Assembly (NCBI RefSeq): GCF_014356525.2
Contig: NC_052508.1
Span: forward strand, 55,128,497 to 55,192,496
Direction: 5' to 3'
Length of the DNA stretch: 64,000 nucleotides
From: Nilaparvata lugens
Lineage: Eukaryota > Arthropoda > Insecta > Hemiptera > Delphacidae
The translations under genes and the position numbers were made by a program. The notes below the pieces were generated by a model. The model did not search any database. It saw only the letters and a list, made by a program, of their open reading frames with translations, and was not told where the DNA came from. Positions 43,681-55,784 of the stretch are shown here, piece by piece (within the stretch, counting starts at the first letter, position 1; each line of letters starts with the position of its first letter).

Positions 43681-44434
43681 GTGAGGTCCAAGTTATAATG
43701 ACCGTGTTTGATTAGCAATGGTATTGCTATCCTTGTCTATCATTCAACAATGCTGATAGCACTATCTCTTTCTCGCTTTGGTAGAGAGTTAATGGGGAGG
43801 ATATTTTTAATATTCTTTCCGAAGAATGGACTTTGATATGTCCAAAGCTCCGCCAATTTATGTACATGCATAACAATATAATTATCTATAGTTATTATAT
43901 TACAAATTACTTTTTCATATCATATACAGATCAATAATTATTTTCTTAGTCTATATTATGTAAATTCATCTATAAGTTTGCTGTATTGTAAGCTATTGTA
44001 TATAAGTGTATAAGCCAGTATATATTGTAATCTACATAAATAAAGTACTCAATCAATCAATCGCTTTGCTCTGTTGCCATATCGTCTTTCAACAATGTAG
44101 AATTAATAATTAATTAGCAAAATATTTTATCTTAATTATGATTATAATTATCTTAATTATATCTTAAAATTCATCATGAAGTTATTGAAAAATATAATTT
44201 CTTGCTTAATAAAATATAATTGATTATTTTAAATGAGAATGAAGAGTTTTACATCAATTAACCTAAAAACACTTCACTTACATGGGCTACTTTTGTACAA
44301 ATTAATAAAAACAATATAATATTAATTGTTTTCATTAACCAATAAACCTGTATCAGCTATCGTCTATAGAAGGCATAGACAAGACAGAAGATCGGCAACA
44401 TTTTTCTCCACTGCCATTATAACGTGGACCTCAC
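43681..44434. mobile_element. TIR element, gtgaggtccacgttataa family, long form, carrying a nested LINE
   Basis: The ends gtgaggtccaagttataatg and cattataacgtggacctcac are flanked by TA. The body (ttgattagcaatggtattgc...cctgtatcagctatcgtcta) matches 55426-55784 throughout, except for a 280-base insertion. Confidence 0.85.
43781..44060 (+). mobile_element. 5'-truncated retroposon nested in the TIR element, with 8-bp target duplication
   Basis: tcgctttg is present at 43773-43780 and 44061-44068. The related element at 55426-55784 has a single tcgcattg here, which is the empty site. The insert ends aaataaagtactcaatcaat with (aatc)n, a LINE-type tail. Confidence 0.85.
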
Positions 44435-44954
44435 TATACTGAGGAGTATACTTATTAAATCACCGAGGAGAATTGGACAGTTGTAGACTTTGCTCTAAGT
44501 ATTACAACATGAATTAGATGTTAGTTGAATTGCAGAAGAAGAAACACATTTACTTCGTGGTTAAATGTTCCAGATTCCAACACTTGGCTCTCTCATCCAC
44601 AGTCTGTAACAATCAGTGCTAAATGATACGAGCTATGGTCACTTTTATTATCAACAGTTCATATAAACTGTATATCAAAACATTTTTCTGGGTTTCAGAG
44701 TTTTTCTTACAACCCCATGGTCTATTACTTCAAATAGCATAGACACGTTCCGATCGCACTGCACAGTTTTGTATTGTAAGACACGAGTGACAAATCACTA
44801 AATACGTTAATCAACCTGAAACAACATGACTATAAACTATGACTACTTCTTTATAGATTTCTCAAGTCTGAGAAGTCATCGACTTTATAAGGAAAACACT
44901 TGCAGTACTTACAGTATTTCGAATTAGAAAAGACTATTTTAAAGTAGAAGATTG

Positions 44955-45082
44955 AACTCAAATTCAAATTTATTTTCTCAAAAAACATTCACAATTATAA
45001 TAATATAATGTTAAAACATCTAAAAATAGTACAAGAAAAATACTATTAAAATAAATAAAAATACTCCAAAATTACAATATAT
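44955..45082 (-). mobile_element. LINE-like 3' tail, minus strand
   Basis: caaatttattttctcaaaaa...attataataatataatg...aataaataaaaatactcc on the plus strand is the style of a reverse-oriented LINE 3' UTR and tail. Confidence 0.35.
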
Positions 45083-45332
45083 ATTTTTTCTACAACTGCG
45101 CGTAAAAAAAGAATTTACATACTCAATTCTCCTCGTAAAACCGCTTATTTCTGAGGAGAATCTACTTTATCGCTTGCTAACCATCCGTGCATGCGCAGAA
45201 GAGTTTCTTTACGCTCGCTAATCAGCTGATGGTAAGCAGCTCGCCAAAAGGTCAGATCTTAACCTGAAAAGTCGGTAATTAACTCCGCCGATATGAGTAA
45301 TTTAACAGGTTTGGGCAGTTGTAGAAAAAATG
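45083..45332. repeat. Segment bounded by inverted tttttctacaactgc ends
   Basis: ttttttctacaactgcgc at the left pairs with ggcagttgtagaaaaaa at the right, enclosing about 210 bases. It could be a small TIR element or a palindromic rearrangement of a repeat that continues to the right. Confidence 0.5.
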
Positions 45333-45340
45333 TTTTATGT

Positions 45341-45449
45341 AATTCGCGCGTAATGCTTCTTTATCACTCTTGCAAAATTATCACGCTCCGCTTCGCGTCG
45401 CGTGATAACTGTTTTGCGCGAGCGATAAAGTCGCGCATTACGCTCTTAA
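45341..45449. repeat. GC-rich hairpin, about 45-base arms
   Basis: attcgcgcgtaatgc...tttatcactcttgcaaaatt...atcacgctccgc is mirrored by gcgtcgcgtgat...tttgcgcgagcgataaag...gcgcattacgc. The inner turn is cttcgc. It stands out in AT-rich surroundings. Confidence 0.8.
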
Positions 45450-45570
45450 TACATAAATAGCTATTTTATGTCTCATCATACTCCTTTTTAAGGAGTAGCC
45501 TACAAGGTAAAACCTGTGCGTAGACCTAAAATTGTACTGAGGCTTTTGGATTGAAAAAAATGTATTGAAA

Positions 45571-45972
45571 TATTAAAATTTATGTTCATGATGCAAGATT
45601 GATTGTATTGATCATCTATTGGTGATTTGAGTTGTTTTGATCTCTCCACAGACCTGTTAATGAGAATCCAGTATTACAAAGTTTTTATGACCTTGAATGA
45701 TTTCACAGTGTTTGATTCAAAATTATTGGAAACTCTTTTTATCGGGAGTAACTGTGGAGCAGTCAATGTGATGGCAGCCACATATTAAAATTTATGTTCA
45801 TGATTGATTGGTGATTTGAATTGTTTTGATCTCTCCAGAGACCTCTCAATGATAATACAGTATGACAACATTTGCTATTACAATGAATGATATTACAGTG
45901 TTAGATTTAAAATTATTGGAAACTCTTTTTATCGAGAGTAGCACTGGACCAATTAATGTGATGGGAGCCACA
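45571..45972. repeat. Diverged tandem duplication, about 212 + 190 bp
   Basis: tattaaaatttatgttcatg...gttttgatctctcca...attggaaactctttttatcg...ccaca occurs at 45571-45782 and again at 45783-45972 with many substitutions and a small deletion. Confidence 0.8.
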
Positions 45973-45973
45973 G

Positions 45974-46450
45974 GTGGGTGATGATTTGATGAGAGCTGCG
46001 GAAACTTTCACAGTTCACTGCAACAGATGGAGGGACGATTTGGAAACCAGATGGCCGAGGTACGATTGCCCAATGGAGAGGTGTCGGAAGATGCAGATCT
46101 TGAAGGCGAGCTTCACTTGGATCTATTTTAAAGGCGAGCATCACTTGGATCTGTCTGGCCGGACGGCTAGACATCCAAACGAGTTGCAGCACAGTTGGGA
46201 CGCGAGATTCGAGGCAGTCACGAGTTCGGGGCCCGGCTGATCACCTTGAGAGAGGCATCCCGATAATTGTCGGCACCGGCTTCTTTCGATGCTGATGATA
46301 ACTTGCTTCCGGCATCAGCTGCACCTGCCTCCCGTTAAGTGCCTCCTCGCCCTCACCCTCACTACCACAACAATAACAAACACCGCATCGTGATCGCCGG
46401 CTAGCCCTTTACCTGTGCTCGCAAAATGCAGAACTTGTTGAGCCTTGAGA
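45974..46450. other. GC-rich exon-like island
   Basis: An open plus frame (45974-46240, MGDDLMRAAETFTVHCNRWR...) and an open minus frame (45953-46192) overlap here, inside a 450-base GC-rich, cg-containing patch that also has a tandem aaggcgagc-tcacttggatct. No domain is recognised. A promoter/first exon or a conserved non-coding exon are both possible. Confidence 0.25.
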
Positions 46451-46926
46451 GTTGGGGAACACTCTTTCCAAGACAATCGTTTCCAAGGCGAAACTGCTCA
46501 CTGCAGCTGTGCCAATGCAAGTTTGGAGTTTTTGGAGGACTGTTGCAAAATTAACCATGTTTTCCATGGAAGGAAACTGTTTGTTGATGCTTGATAATTT
46601 TTTCCCAAATTTACCCTTGGTATTGCTTCAAAAATTATATTGTTAACTGTTTTTATAACTGTTTGATGTTTTGATCTTTTTTCCTAACCCTACCCTTGTA
46701 ATTCTGGAATGACAATTTTGAAAATGACATTGTTAACTGTTTCCATAACAATCAACTCTTTCCTGGAATATCTAATTTCTTTTCATATGTGTCCTTTTTT
46801 GTTCTGTTGTTTCTTATATATGTTGTTTATTTCAATTTATTATCGTTTAAATTATCAATTAAAACGATTTATTTTCAATTTATTATAATGTTTTGATAAG
46901 GGTTTTTTTCTGTTTTGGTTATTATA
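46451..46926. other. No gene recognised
   Basis: AT-rich. An approximate duplication (ttgttaactgtttttataac / ttgttaactgtttccataac) occurs at 46641 and 46731. Confidence 0.35.
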
Positions 46927-47137
46927 GTGAGGTCCACGTTATAATGGCAGTGGATAAAGATAGAAGAATAGCGATGCCGATTCTCTGCATTAATTAATTA
47001 TATTTCTACACTGTCAAAAACATAATTGGCATCGTTGTGGACCTAGAAAAGGATAGTAGCACCGGCTATGTCGAATGATAGACAAGGATAGCAAAACCAA
47101 AGTTGTTCAAATACTGTCATTATAACGTGGACCTCAC
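46927..47137. mobile_element. TIR element, gtgaggtccacgttataa family, short form
   Basis: The ends gtgaggtccacgttataatg and cattataacgtggacctcac are flanked by TA. The body (gataaagatagaagaatagc...cacCGGcta...agacaaggatagcaaaacc) matches 724-927 almost base for base. Confidence 0.85.
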
Positions 47138-47420
47138 TAAACAAACTTAATCTGCAATCTTCTTCTATATTACAATACATTTGCACGGTTACTTTACACT
47201 GTGACATGAATTTATGAATGGAGATGACATGAACTCGAACATGTTAACTCGATTGCAGGCTCGATATTGTTTAGTGTAGCAAAGTAAAAGTGTTCAGAAA
47301 TATGTATTAAAGGTGCGTTATATATTTTCACTAGAGTTGCTCAAGATTTGTGCAATTGTAATAGAGAAGATTATAATTATAATACGAGAAAAATAATAGA
47401 GTAAATTCATAATTATTATT

Positions 47421-47544
47421 AAACGAAAATCCAAAATTGAATGCTGTAATTTGAATTTCCAACTAGCTGTTTACCCTGTTGTCAATATTTGCAGTAGCAG
47501 AAGTCTTCGGGGTGAACTACAGCATTTAGTTTGGATTTTCGTTT
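47421..47544. mobile_element. TIR element, family D, short copy
   Basis: aaacgaaaatcc...gaatgctgtaatt and agcatttagtttggattttc-gttt ends. The body cagtagcagaagtcttcggg matches 22555-22873, but the left arm is mostly deleted. Confidence 0.75.
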
Positions 47545-47939
47545 AACAATTATTATTAATTCATTAGCATTTGTATGATTGCAATATCTCAGTAATTTCC
47601 ATCTGTTGAGTAAATTCAGTCAGACAAAGTCGCAGATCGTTAAATATTACTATTTTACTATTACTATACGCATCAAATGAGAATTATTCAGTTCCATGAT
47701 AATTTTTTATTTTATCCGGATTAAATTATATATTTGAATTACATCCCTTCAGTTTTTCTCTCAGTTGTCGATAATAATGATTTATTGAAATTATGTTTTG
47801 TTACTGTATTTCATTCGATTAATTGTATAATTCGCTTGACGTTTATTGAATCATAAGAATGTTTCCATGTGAATCATAGAATTGTTTCATTTGTACTGCT
47901 GTTATTAGATTTAAAAACATAATGTATTTCTTATATTTA

Positions 47940-48058
47940 GAACTCGTGGCTGGAGCTCAAGGCTTCTTTTTCAAGTCATGCCAAGAACTATTTTAATGAT
48001 TATTTTTATTTGAAAAAATATGTATTGTATTTGCCAATAAAATCATTATCCTTTCATT
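47940..48058 (+). mobile_element. Possible LINE 3' tail
   Basis: ggctggagctcaaggcttct, then tgtattgtatttgccaataa and aatcatt, in the style of a LINE 3' UTR with a polyadenylation-like end. Weak. Confidence 0.3.
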
Positions 48059-49064
48059 AAAAATGTTATGATTATCAAGTCTTCCAAATAGTCTCAGAAT
48101 ACCCCCACCCCAGATCACACCTCGACCACCCCGGTTTTCTACACCACCCCTATAGAAACCTTGAATTCACACCTATGCTAATAACAATCATAAAATCATT
48201 GTTGTTGTCTTATCGCGGCTTCTGTGTTATTCTAGCTGCAGCAGGCGTCTGATTGTTGAGCCGAGTATCAAATTGTTTTTTCGTCAGTAATTGGGTAAAA
48301 CGAAAGGGGGAGCACCTGCCCAATAGAATGCTATTGTGTACACCTGTTATGCCCTATCAAGCAGACAATCAGCCGCTGGTTCACTAATAAATAATAGTCG
48401 ACTAGTCTCATAGTTGTAGACCTGTCTTTGTTGATTCATTATGATGAAACTGTTTTGAAATGGCTGCCGAATCGAGGTCAAATGATACGAAACCCAAAAG
48501 TCTCCCTGAGAGTCATTCTCATTCTGCCTCAATAGATAGATGGATACTACATCGATTACTGGGTTTCCCTCACGCAACAAATTATTATGTTTCATTTGAA
48601 CATAATATCAACTCACACATGATGGGCGGCATAATTACTATCTGTATTCACAACTTAATAATGGCTTCCTAATTGACATGTTTTGTGAGAAGGGGAACCA
48701 TTTTGTATGTGTTTGTAGTTTTATTCAAATACTCTAACCTACTTCCCACGAATGTTGGTCGATTAAATGGACACATTAGTACAGGTGAATCAGCTATGAA
48801 TATACAAATTCAAAACAAAAACCCCAAAACACATAATAAGAGATTAAAAAACAGAAACCAATGTAAACTATACAAGACTTTTTCAATAAAATTTGTGTGA
48901 TGATAAAGCTTTCAAGGTACATTCAGCTTTCAAGGTATACGTTTCATTTTGCTATAAATGACATCTAGTGCTGTTCTTGAAGAATATGAAATGAAGAATT
49001 CTACTATTGAAATAACTAAATACAACTCTCACTGAAATGTAATAATATCTTCAATATCGGGAAA
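48059..49064. other. No gene recognised
   Basis: 48100-48190 is C-rich (ccccaccccagatc, ccaccccggttttc). Short frames at 48347-48900 on both strands show no signature. Confidence 0.3.
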
Positions 49065-49065
49065 A

Positions 49066-49250
49066 AATAATTTTTCAACTCTTCATTATTATATCAATTT
49101 AATAATTTTAAAATAATTTTTCAACTCTTCATTATTATATCAATCAATTTCATAATTTAAAAATAATTCATCAACTCTTCATTATTATTATATCAATATC
49201 AATTCAATGATTTGAAAATAATTCTTCAACTCTTCATTATTATATCAATA
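49066..49250. repeat. Tandem array, 4 units of about 45-57 bp
   Basis: Each unit is aataatttttcaactcttca followed by ttattatatcaat and a variable aat-rich spacer. Confidence 0.85.
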
Positions 49251-50447
49251 TTGTTCAAGCTGAAATCATTGAATTCAAGTTATGTAGGTTTGTTTTAGAT
49301 TATTTGTTGAAATGATGTAATGATTTATTGAAATTAAATGAATGTTAGTAGGAGTGGAATCAATAGTGTGTTTTTCTTCGTATGAATGATTCGTCGGTGG
49401 AGAATATTATACTACTATATATTCTACTTGTGGTAACAAGTCACATCTTAAATTGAGTACAAGGAAATATTAGAAAAAGTCCGACACTATTCACACTATT
49501 TGATAATGATAAAGAAGGGTCCTTTCAACACGAGAATTGAGAAGTTATAATAATTCAGATGATTTCAATACTATAACATTGATATTTATTAAGTTTATTT
49601 GGAGTTGAATGAAAATTTGAAGAGCCTCATTGACGTAAAACTCCTACTTGGAATTGGAATAACAGGACTAAAGAGTTAGGTTACGTTGTCCTAACGAAAT
49701 TTCAAGTTGGTATCCAATGTACAAGCAACAATGCCTACACAATTTCAAAAGGCGGTATTAGTATCCAGCTTACATTAAAGGCCTTGTCTAATTTATTGAA
49801 CTAAGATAATATCTATCACATATCTTCCAAAAGGACATCCTTTGTTAACGTTCATTGAAACAATAGGCAGTATTTCTCACTATCCTTTATGGTCGTGGCA
49901 TTTTCAACGTGGTTTATGCTTAAAATATTCATAAAGTTGTTTTTCGACAGGAACAATATAATAATCGAAAAACATTAAAACATTTTATGAAGGGTCGTTT
50001 GAAATAATTTTTATGATTGTTCTGGAATTCATTGTTCATTTTGTTTCTTGATGTCCTTCAAAGCATAGGTACTGTACCATGTACGTTATCTTTAGTTGTT
50101 TGATTTGAGTTGTTTATAGTAGAGATAGATATTCTTCCCCCTTTTTTTTGTAAATGGAATTTGATCTTATATGAGTCTCACTACAAAATGGAAATATCCT
50201 AAATAGATTGTAGAACTGTAAAATATCAAACAGGTGAACAAATAATTGATAAATGTTGGAGATAGACAACGTATGCTTTTGAGAACTGGTAAATCCATTC
50301 CAGAACTTCAAAATAATGCACGAAAATGAAACACAACACAACTTTAATGTTGATAATACTGGAAAATACAGCAAAGACAATGAGAAGCGCTTTTAATAGA
50401 GATATGAATTTTATCAAATGAAAACGACCTGATATTGGATGAATGAA
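49251..50447. other. No gene recognised
   Basis: AT-rich and plain. The minus frames at 50114-50543 are hydrophobic and compositional. Confidence 0.3.
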
Positions 50448-50700
50448 TGAATGAATTTTATTTGCCAAAAACAAAATACAAAAATACTTTACAAAAAATA
50501 AATATAAGTATATGCTACTGCACTTTGACCAAGATACATACATTTATTTAATTAGATATAATAAAGAAATGATATCCTTTATATTATAAATAATAGTTAT
50601 AAAATGAAGATTCAATTTATGTTCACAAGCATGAGTACAGTAGGTGAGGCAAAAACACCGGCAAAAGGAAGATTCCTTGTGCGCCAGTGTGAGTCGTAAA
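50448..50700 (-). mobile_element. LINE 3' region, minus strand
   Basis: On the plus strand gaatgaatgaatgaatttta begins the reversed tail ((attc)n on the minus strand). The minus-strand UTR contains ggcgcacaaggaatcttcct, ttgccggtgtttttgcctca and ctgtactcatgc, as in planthopper-type LINE 3' ends. Confidence 0.5.
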
Positions 50701-50814
50701 TCAGCTTAATCAGGGATGTAATACATAAACTTGAATTTAGTGTATGAAGTGTTCGAAAATATAATTTATCATATGAAGTTGATTATTGTATAAAAGTTGA
50801 AAAAACCAATGTTT

Positions 50815-50900
50815 TATTAAAACAATTCAAGATGCTAGCTCCTAGTTTCGGTTCTTACACCATTATGTATCTCTGGTAAACTGAAAGTTTGAACACTGAG
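50815..50900. repeat. Penelope-like repeat fragment
   Basis: tagtttcggttcttacacca, then ttatgtatctctggtaaac. Compare ggtttcggttattacaccat...atctctgataaac in the piece embedded at 39830. Confidence 0.45.
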
Positions 50901-51803
50901 CATGATATTAATCATGTGAGTGAAGCCATACGATTGGTCATTAACTGTTGACCAATAACGGCTAAATACGTCTGCTATTGGACGAGACAAGGACAGCCAA
51001 GTATTCCAAATTATGATCATGAAAACCGTGAGTTGATACTACGGTAAGATACTACGGTAAGAAACCCAAAACCAAACCAGCTACCAAAACAAATTGAATA
51101 ATATGAAAAAGAACATAGCGATCCTCGATTGAAATTCACAACAGCAAAAAAAAAAAAGAATCTTTGTTTAAGTGAAAATTGAAGAATATTACTAACACTA
51201 TTTTATTTCTTAACAACTGCCTCCTAAACTTTCAAATTTAAACTGAATCAACTCTTGATGTTATGATGACATCAGGCTTTTGAGGAATTTATCCTTAAAC
51301 AATACACTGATTGACCAATTCTTGAACTAGGTTCTTCAATTACTGTTGATTATTCCTTTTACTATTTACATTTCTTAGAATCAAACAACACAAATTTCAA
51401 ATTATTGCTTACTGATTCAATTATCCGCTCATTGATTGTTAGCAAATAGTCATTGATTACCCTTTGATTAAATTTTCGAGATATGATTTAATAATATCAT
51501 TGTTAATAATGAAACAATGCACGATTGTCTGTTATTCGATGACTTTGGGATTCAATTTCAATCAGACTATAACTCTTAGCAAATATTTTCCTGTAAATTT
51601 TAGACTAAAATTTCTTGAATGATAATAGCACCAATTTATCATTTTCTCTTCAGCGGATTATTTAATTGTTCGGTTAAATCGAGTTTGTTATAAATTAGGT
51701 ACAGTTAAAACTGAATAAAAATAGAAATAACATTCATAAAGGCTTTATTTGGTATTCAACAAATTCAGACAACAGTATTTATCTATCTTGATTATTATTC
51801 ATA
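50901..51803. other. No gene recognised
   Basis: AT-rich. gatactacggtaag is tandemly duplicated near 51035-51062. Confidence 0.3.
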
Positions 51804-52073
51804 CTAGCAGGTAACCCGTGCTCCGCAAGAGTCTATTTTAAAACTTTACACACTGATTGCTTGACGTGATGAAATATTGAAGAATTGACAATTGGCCTAT
51901 TTCTCGGTTAATTAAGAATTTGTATGCAAAATTTCATGTTAATCAGTCTAGTGGTTTAGACGTGATGATGCGGCAAACATAATTTCCCTATCCCGTACGT
52001 TTATAAGACAGTTATTTCCTTTATTAGTATAGTATAGATTTCCTTATTAGTATAGTATAGATTATTTATGTTT
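51804..52073 (-). mobile_element. Helitron-type element, minus strand
   Basis: The plus strand begins a|CTAGcaggtaacccgtgctccgc, the reverse complement of the ...gggttacctgCTAG|t end, and contains catcacgtctaaaccact and gtacgggatagggaaat in reverse. This is the same family as 25574-25840. The 5' end has a duplicated ttagtatagtatagat. Confidence 0.6.
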
Positions 52074-54777
52074 GGAATTACTTTTTCAAGACCAACAAAC
52101 CGACTTATTAAAATGTAATGAAAAATCTATTTTCAAACTATTTACTATGATTAATATGGGAATTTATTTATCATGAAATACTTGAAAAAGATACATCGCA
52201 AACGTCCAGATTCCATCTATCAGAGAGTTCATTTACTAATTATTGTTCCTACATTGATTAATTATTAATTGAAGTAGGAATAATAATTAATTTGCTAATA
52301 CAATTAGTATCAATTTGCTAATAATTCCAAAATTTCTTCTAAAAACATTACAAGGTTGAAGAAGGAAACAATTCCTTGGAGAGATTACAGAAGAAATGAA
52401 GAAGTTTCTCTTCTCCTGAACCTAGGTTTCTCTCTACATATATTAGCTGCTGCAGCTGAAGAAATTATCGTCTCGTGGTTTTCCATTACCATAACTCTTT
52501 CTCTTGTAGAAAATCCCCATCAAATATATCCTCGTCCTCTATTTCCTGGTCACTGTGTTATTTTGAATATTAAGTTTCACATTAAGCCCCCTGAAAATTC
52601 GTGTAGCTTATTTCTTTTCCTTGTCACTGCCGGACTAAGTCTCATGAAATTCGTGTAGTCTGTTTCCTTGGACGATCAAAAGCCTTCAGCTGGGCCCGGT
52701 CACTCAGTGTCTGTATCAGAATGATAATAATTAATGTATGTGTCGTAACAGCAGACAATCTCGTAGGGCAGCTTTCGGTGAAGACACGCGTCGCGCCCGC
52801 ATGATTTGACCAGAGCCAGTCCTAACCTCCAACTTCTTGGGACAGATGGACAGATGCCCGCATGGTCCACATGTCCAGGGGTCATGACCTCGGCATCCCG
52901 CGCCACCTGCCTCCAGTTTCCAATCTCTCTCACCTTAATCAGGACCCGAATCAGAGCACCTTGCATAGGCACGTGCACCGCTTTGTTCGAGTGATGACCA
53001 ACGGTAATCCTATCAATAATCGAAATATAGTTATCGATATTTTATAACTTGAATATTCTAATAGCTGGAACCAGCATCGAATTTTAAGAATTTTTATTAC
53101 CTGCATGTATTTCGTCGAATGATTTTTTCCAAGATTAATATCTCGTCGCATCTATACTTGTCTACATTGGGAGACAAGTAAGGTTATCTAATTAATCCTG
53201 TTACTTGAGAGTTTAGATGTTTATTTATTGGTTTTTTTGAGCTCAGTGAAACAAAGGATATAGTAGCAATGCTGATAGTCTAGACAATTTGTCAAATCAC
53301 CTACAAGTCACATATTAAGCATAATATTTATATAAATTATAATATCGAAATTTGAGAGAGAAACTGGTTTAGGATAATTCTGTTGTTTCTCTCCCAATCA
53401 TTGGCTTGTTTATGTGTATTTTTATTCGTTAATGGATATATAATTATGTGATTGGAAAACCCATTTATAAATTCATGTCGTTGCTGAGACTTTATTGAAA
53501 TCTATTAAAAAAATGAAAATGTGAAGAGATGAAATTCAATTTAGAAATCTAAATGTGAAGAAAGCTGTTCCCAACTATTTTCTCCACTAGTAAGATGCAA
53601 AAATTGGCATGGGTTTATGTTTGTTTGATTTGATGTAATTATTGCTGTACTGAATACATATAATAAATGTTTTCATGTATGATCGATTTATCTAATCGTA
53701 ATTTATCATAATCAGGAAACTCATTTACAAATAGTATGAGCTCATGACCGATTCAGCAGCAAAGAGAATACATAGATGGAGAACGAATAAGGAAGAACCA
53801 GAGAATATTGAAAATTCATAAAAAACAAGTAAAGTAGGTGAAGGAGGGAAGAATATAGAAGGAAATAAGAAAAAGGAAGGCGTTTAGAGACAGAGAAGAG
53901 CGAGTTTTGTTTCGTTCAGTTCAACAGTTGTTTTTAAACAGTTATGAAACGCAATGTAATAATAAGCAAAACAGTGGGGCGAAGCAGATTGTGCCCTCCC
54001 GCGTTTATTCATTCATTTCACGTCTTTAAACAAGAATCCGAGAATACCAATGAAATGTGTATCTCCAACTGTTTTCAAATTTTAATTAAATTAATTGATC
54101 CAAAGTTTGTTGGACAAGTTTGGCAAAGAAACAGAGTGCGTAAAGAATGGAAGTGTGGACAAGGGAACCGGAAACCATCTGCAGAAGTTCCCCAGAAAGA
54201 GGAGGGACCGAATTCCTTTTTCTTCTACTTCTGTTAAAAGGATTCTAATCCCATTACAAACCTCATCAGCTAAGGGAGAACGCCTTCCTCGCCAACTAAC
54301 GGCTAAATTCTAATCTACTGTATTGGACCAAGCAGAAAGAAATAAGTTGAGAAAAGCGATGTAGGGGCTGCTGCAATGAAAAGTGTATGGGAAAATAATG
54401 GGGGGAGGGTAAATGGCGTGGGTGACGTTGGAGGAGTAGGTGCGGTGGGAGGGGGGAGGATGTAAGATGAGAGTTTCCGCATCATTGGTCTTATAAAGCT
54501 CAGCTTAAATATTTTCTTGATATTTTTGTCCTCTTGAATTCTGTACAGCGGAAGGCAATGAAAACGATCTTGGATCATACATCATCTTGTTTTACAGTAA
54601 GCACTTGAGGAATTTCGAGACACAAATGAGCTGAAAAGTCATAGAATAGAGGGTGTATGGTGATATGGATGGGCAGTTGGAATACATTAATTTTTTACAT
54701 TATTTGTCCTACTGTAATTTATTATGTGAACGAAGTAGGCCTATTGCTACTATTCTAGGCTCCATTATTATTTGCTA
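52074..54777. other. No gene recognised; GC-richer patches 52685-52990 and 53990-54330
   Basis: 52685-52990 is GC-rich and open on both strands (minus frame 52700-52978, plus frames 52806-53047). 53990-54330 is open on the plus strand in two overlapping frames. No domain is recognised in any of these. The remainder is AT-rich. Confidence 0.25.
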
Positions 54778-55418
54778 CTAGCTTACCCGGCGAACTTCGT
54801 ACCGCCAAAAAGTCAATGTATCTCATGTCACACCTGACTTTATTTGGTGAATCATGAAATTTATCTGACAATTAAAATTTTCATTTACATCTCAATATGG
54901 ACTTCCTATGTGCTTAGTCATGCAGCATTCATTATTCCGAAAACATAATATTATTCTCAATCAAATGGTAGTAATATCTATCGGTAAAATGTTGAATTAA
55001 AAAAAGGTTAAATCAGTGTTTCAAAGGTGAATTTAATGATTTCATAGTTGTTGATTGTCAATAGACAAACTACTGTTTTAATACCAGTACACAATTTATC
55101 ACAGGGTGACGTATTTATTACACCTGGTAACTTTAGATGCTAAATCATAATTATTATCACAATATGATATTGAATCATGATAATCATCTTTTTGTTCTTC
55201 CGTTTGCCGCTCGGCCGAGAATTTCGAAAACATGGGTCTTTAAAATGGATTAATAATTGGGAATTATTAGCCCACCTATTAAGATTTCTGGTCAGAAACC
55301 ATCCCCAAATATTCACACGACATATCTCCAAAGTTTCATGCCGTTCTGTCTAGTAGTTTTTACGTCTATAGGAAACAAACAAACTAACTAACAAACAGAC
55401 ATTCATTTTTATATAAAT
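54778..55418 (-). mobile_element. Helitron-type element, minus strand, widespread insect type
   Basis: The plus strand starts a|CTAGcttacccggcgaacttcg, the reverse complement of a ...cgaagttcgccgggtaag-CTAG|t end. It closes with aacagacattcatttttata, whose reverse complement (tataaaaatgaatgtctgtt) is the usual 5' start. ggcatgaaactttggagata inside is also typical. It lies 7 bases from the next TIR element. Confidence 0.7.
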
Positions 55419-55425
55419 TGCTATA

Positions 55426-55784
55426 GTGAGGTCCAAGTTATAATGGCAGTGTTTGATTAGCAATGGTATTGCTATCCTTGTCTATCATTCAACAAAGCTG
55501 ATAGCACTATCTCTTTCTCGCATTGCTCTGTTGACATATCGTCTTTTAACAATGTATAATTAATAATGAATTAACAAAATAATTATCTTAATTATGAAAA
55601 TTCATTGTGAAATTATTGAAAAATATAATATCTTTCTTAATTAAATTGATAATTTTAAATGAGATTAAACAGTTAATATTGCATCAATAAACCTGTATCA
55701 GCTACCGTCTATATAGGCATTGACAAGACAGAGGATCGGCAACGTTGTTCTCCTATCTTTCTGCCATTATAACGTGGATCTCAC
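55426..55784. mobile_element. TIR element, gtgaggtccacgttataa family, long form (no insertion)
   Basis: The ends gtgaggtccaagttataatg and cattataacgtggatctcac are flanked by TA. It is the uninterrupted counterpart of 43681-44434 and gives the empty site of the nested LINE. Confidence 0.85.

Noticed and set aside
52700..52978. 92-codon minus frame in a GC-rich patch
   Set aside because: Overlapping plus frames are equally open and no domain is recognised. It is kept only as part of the unannotated region.
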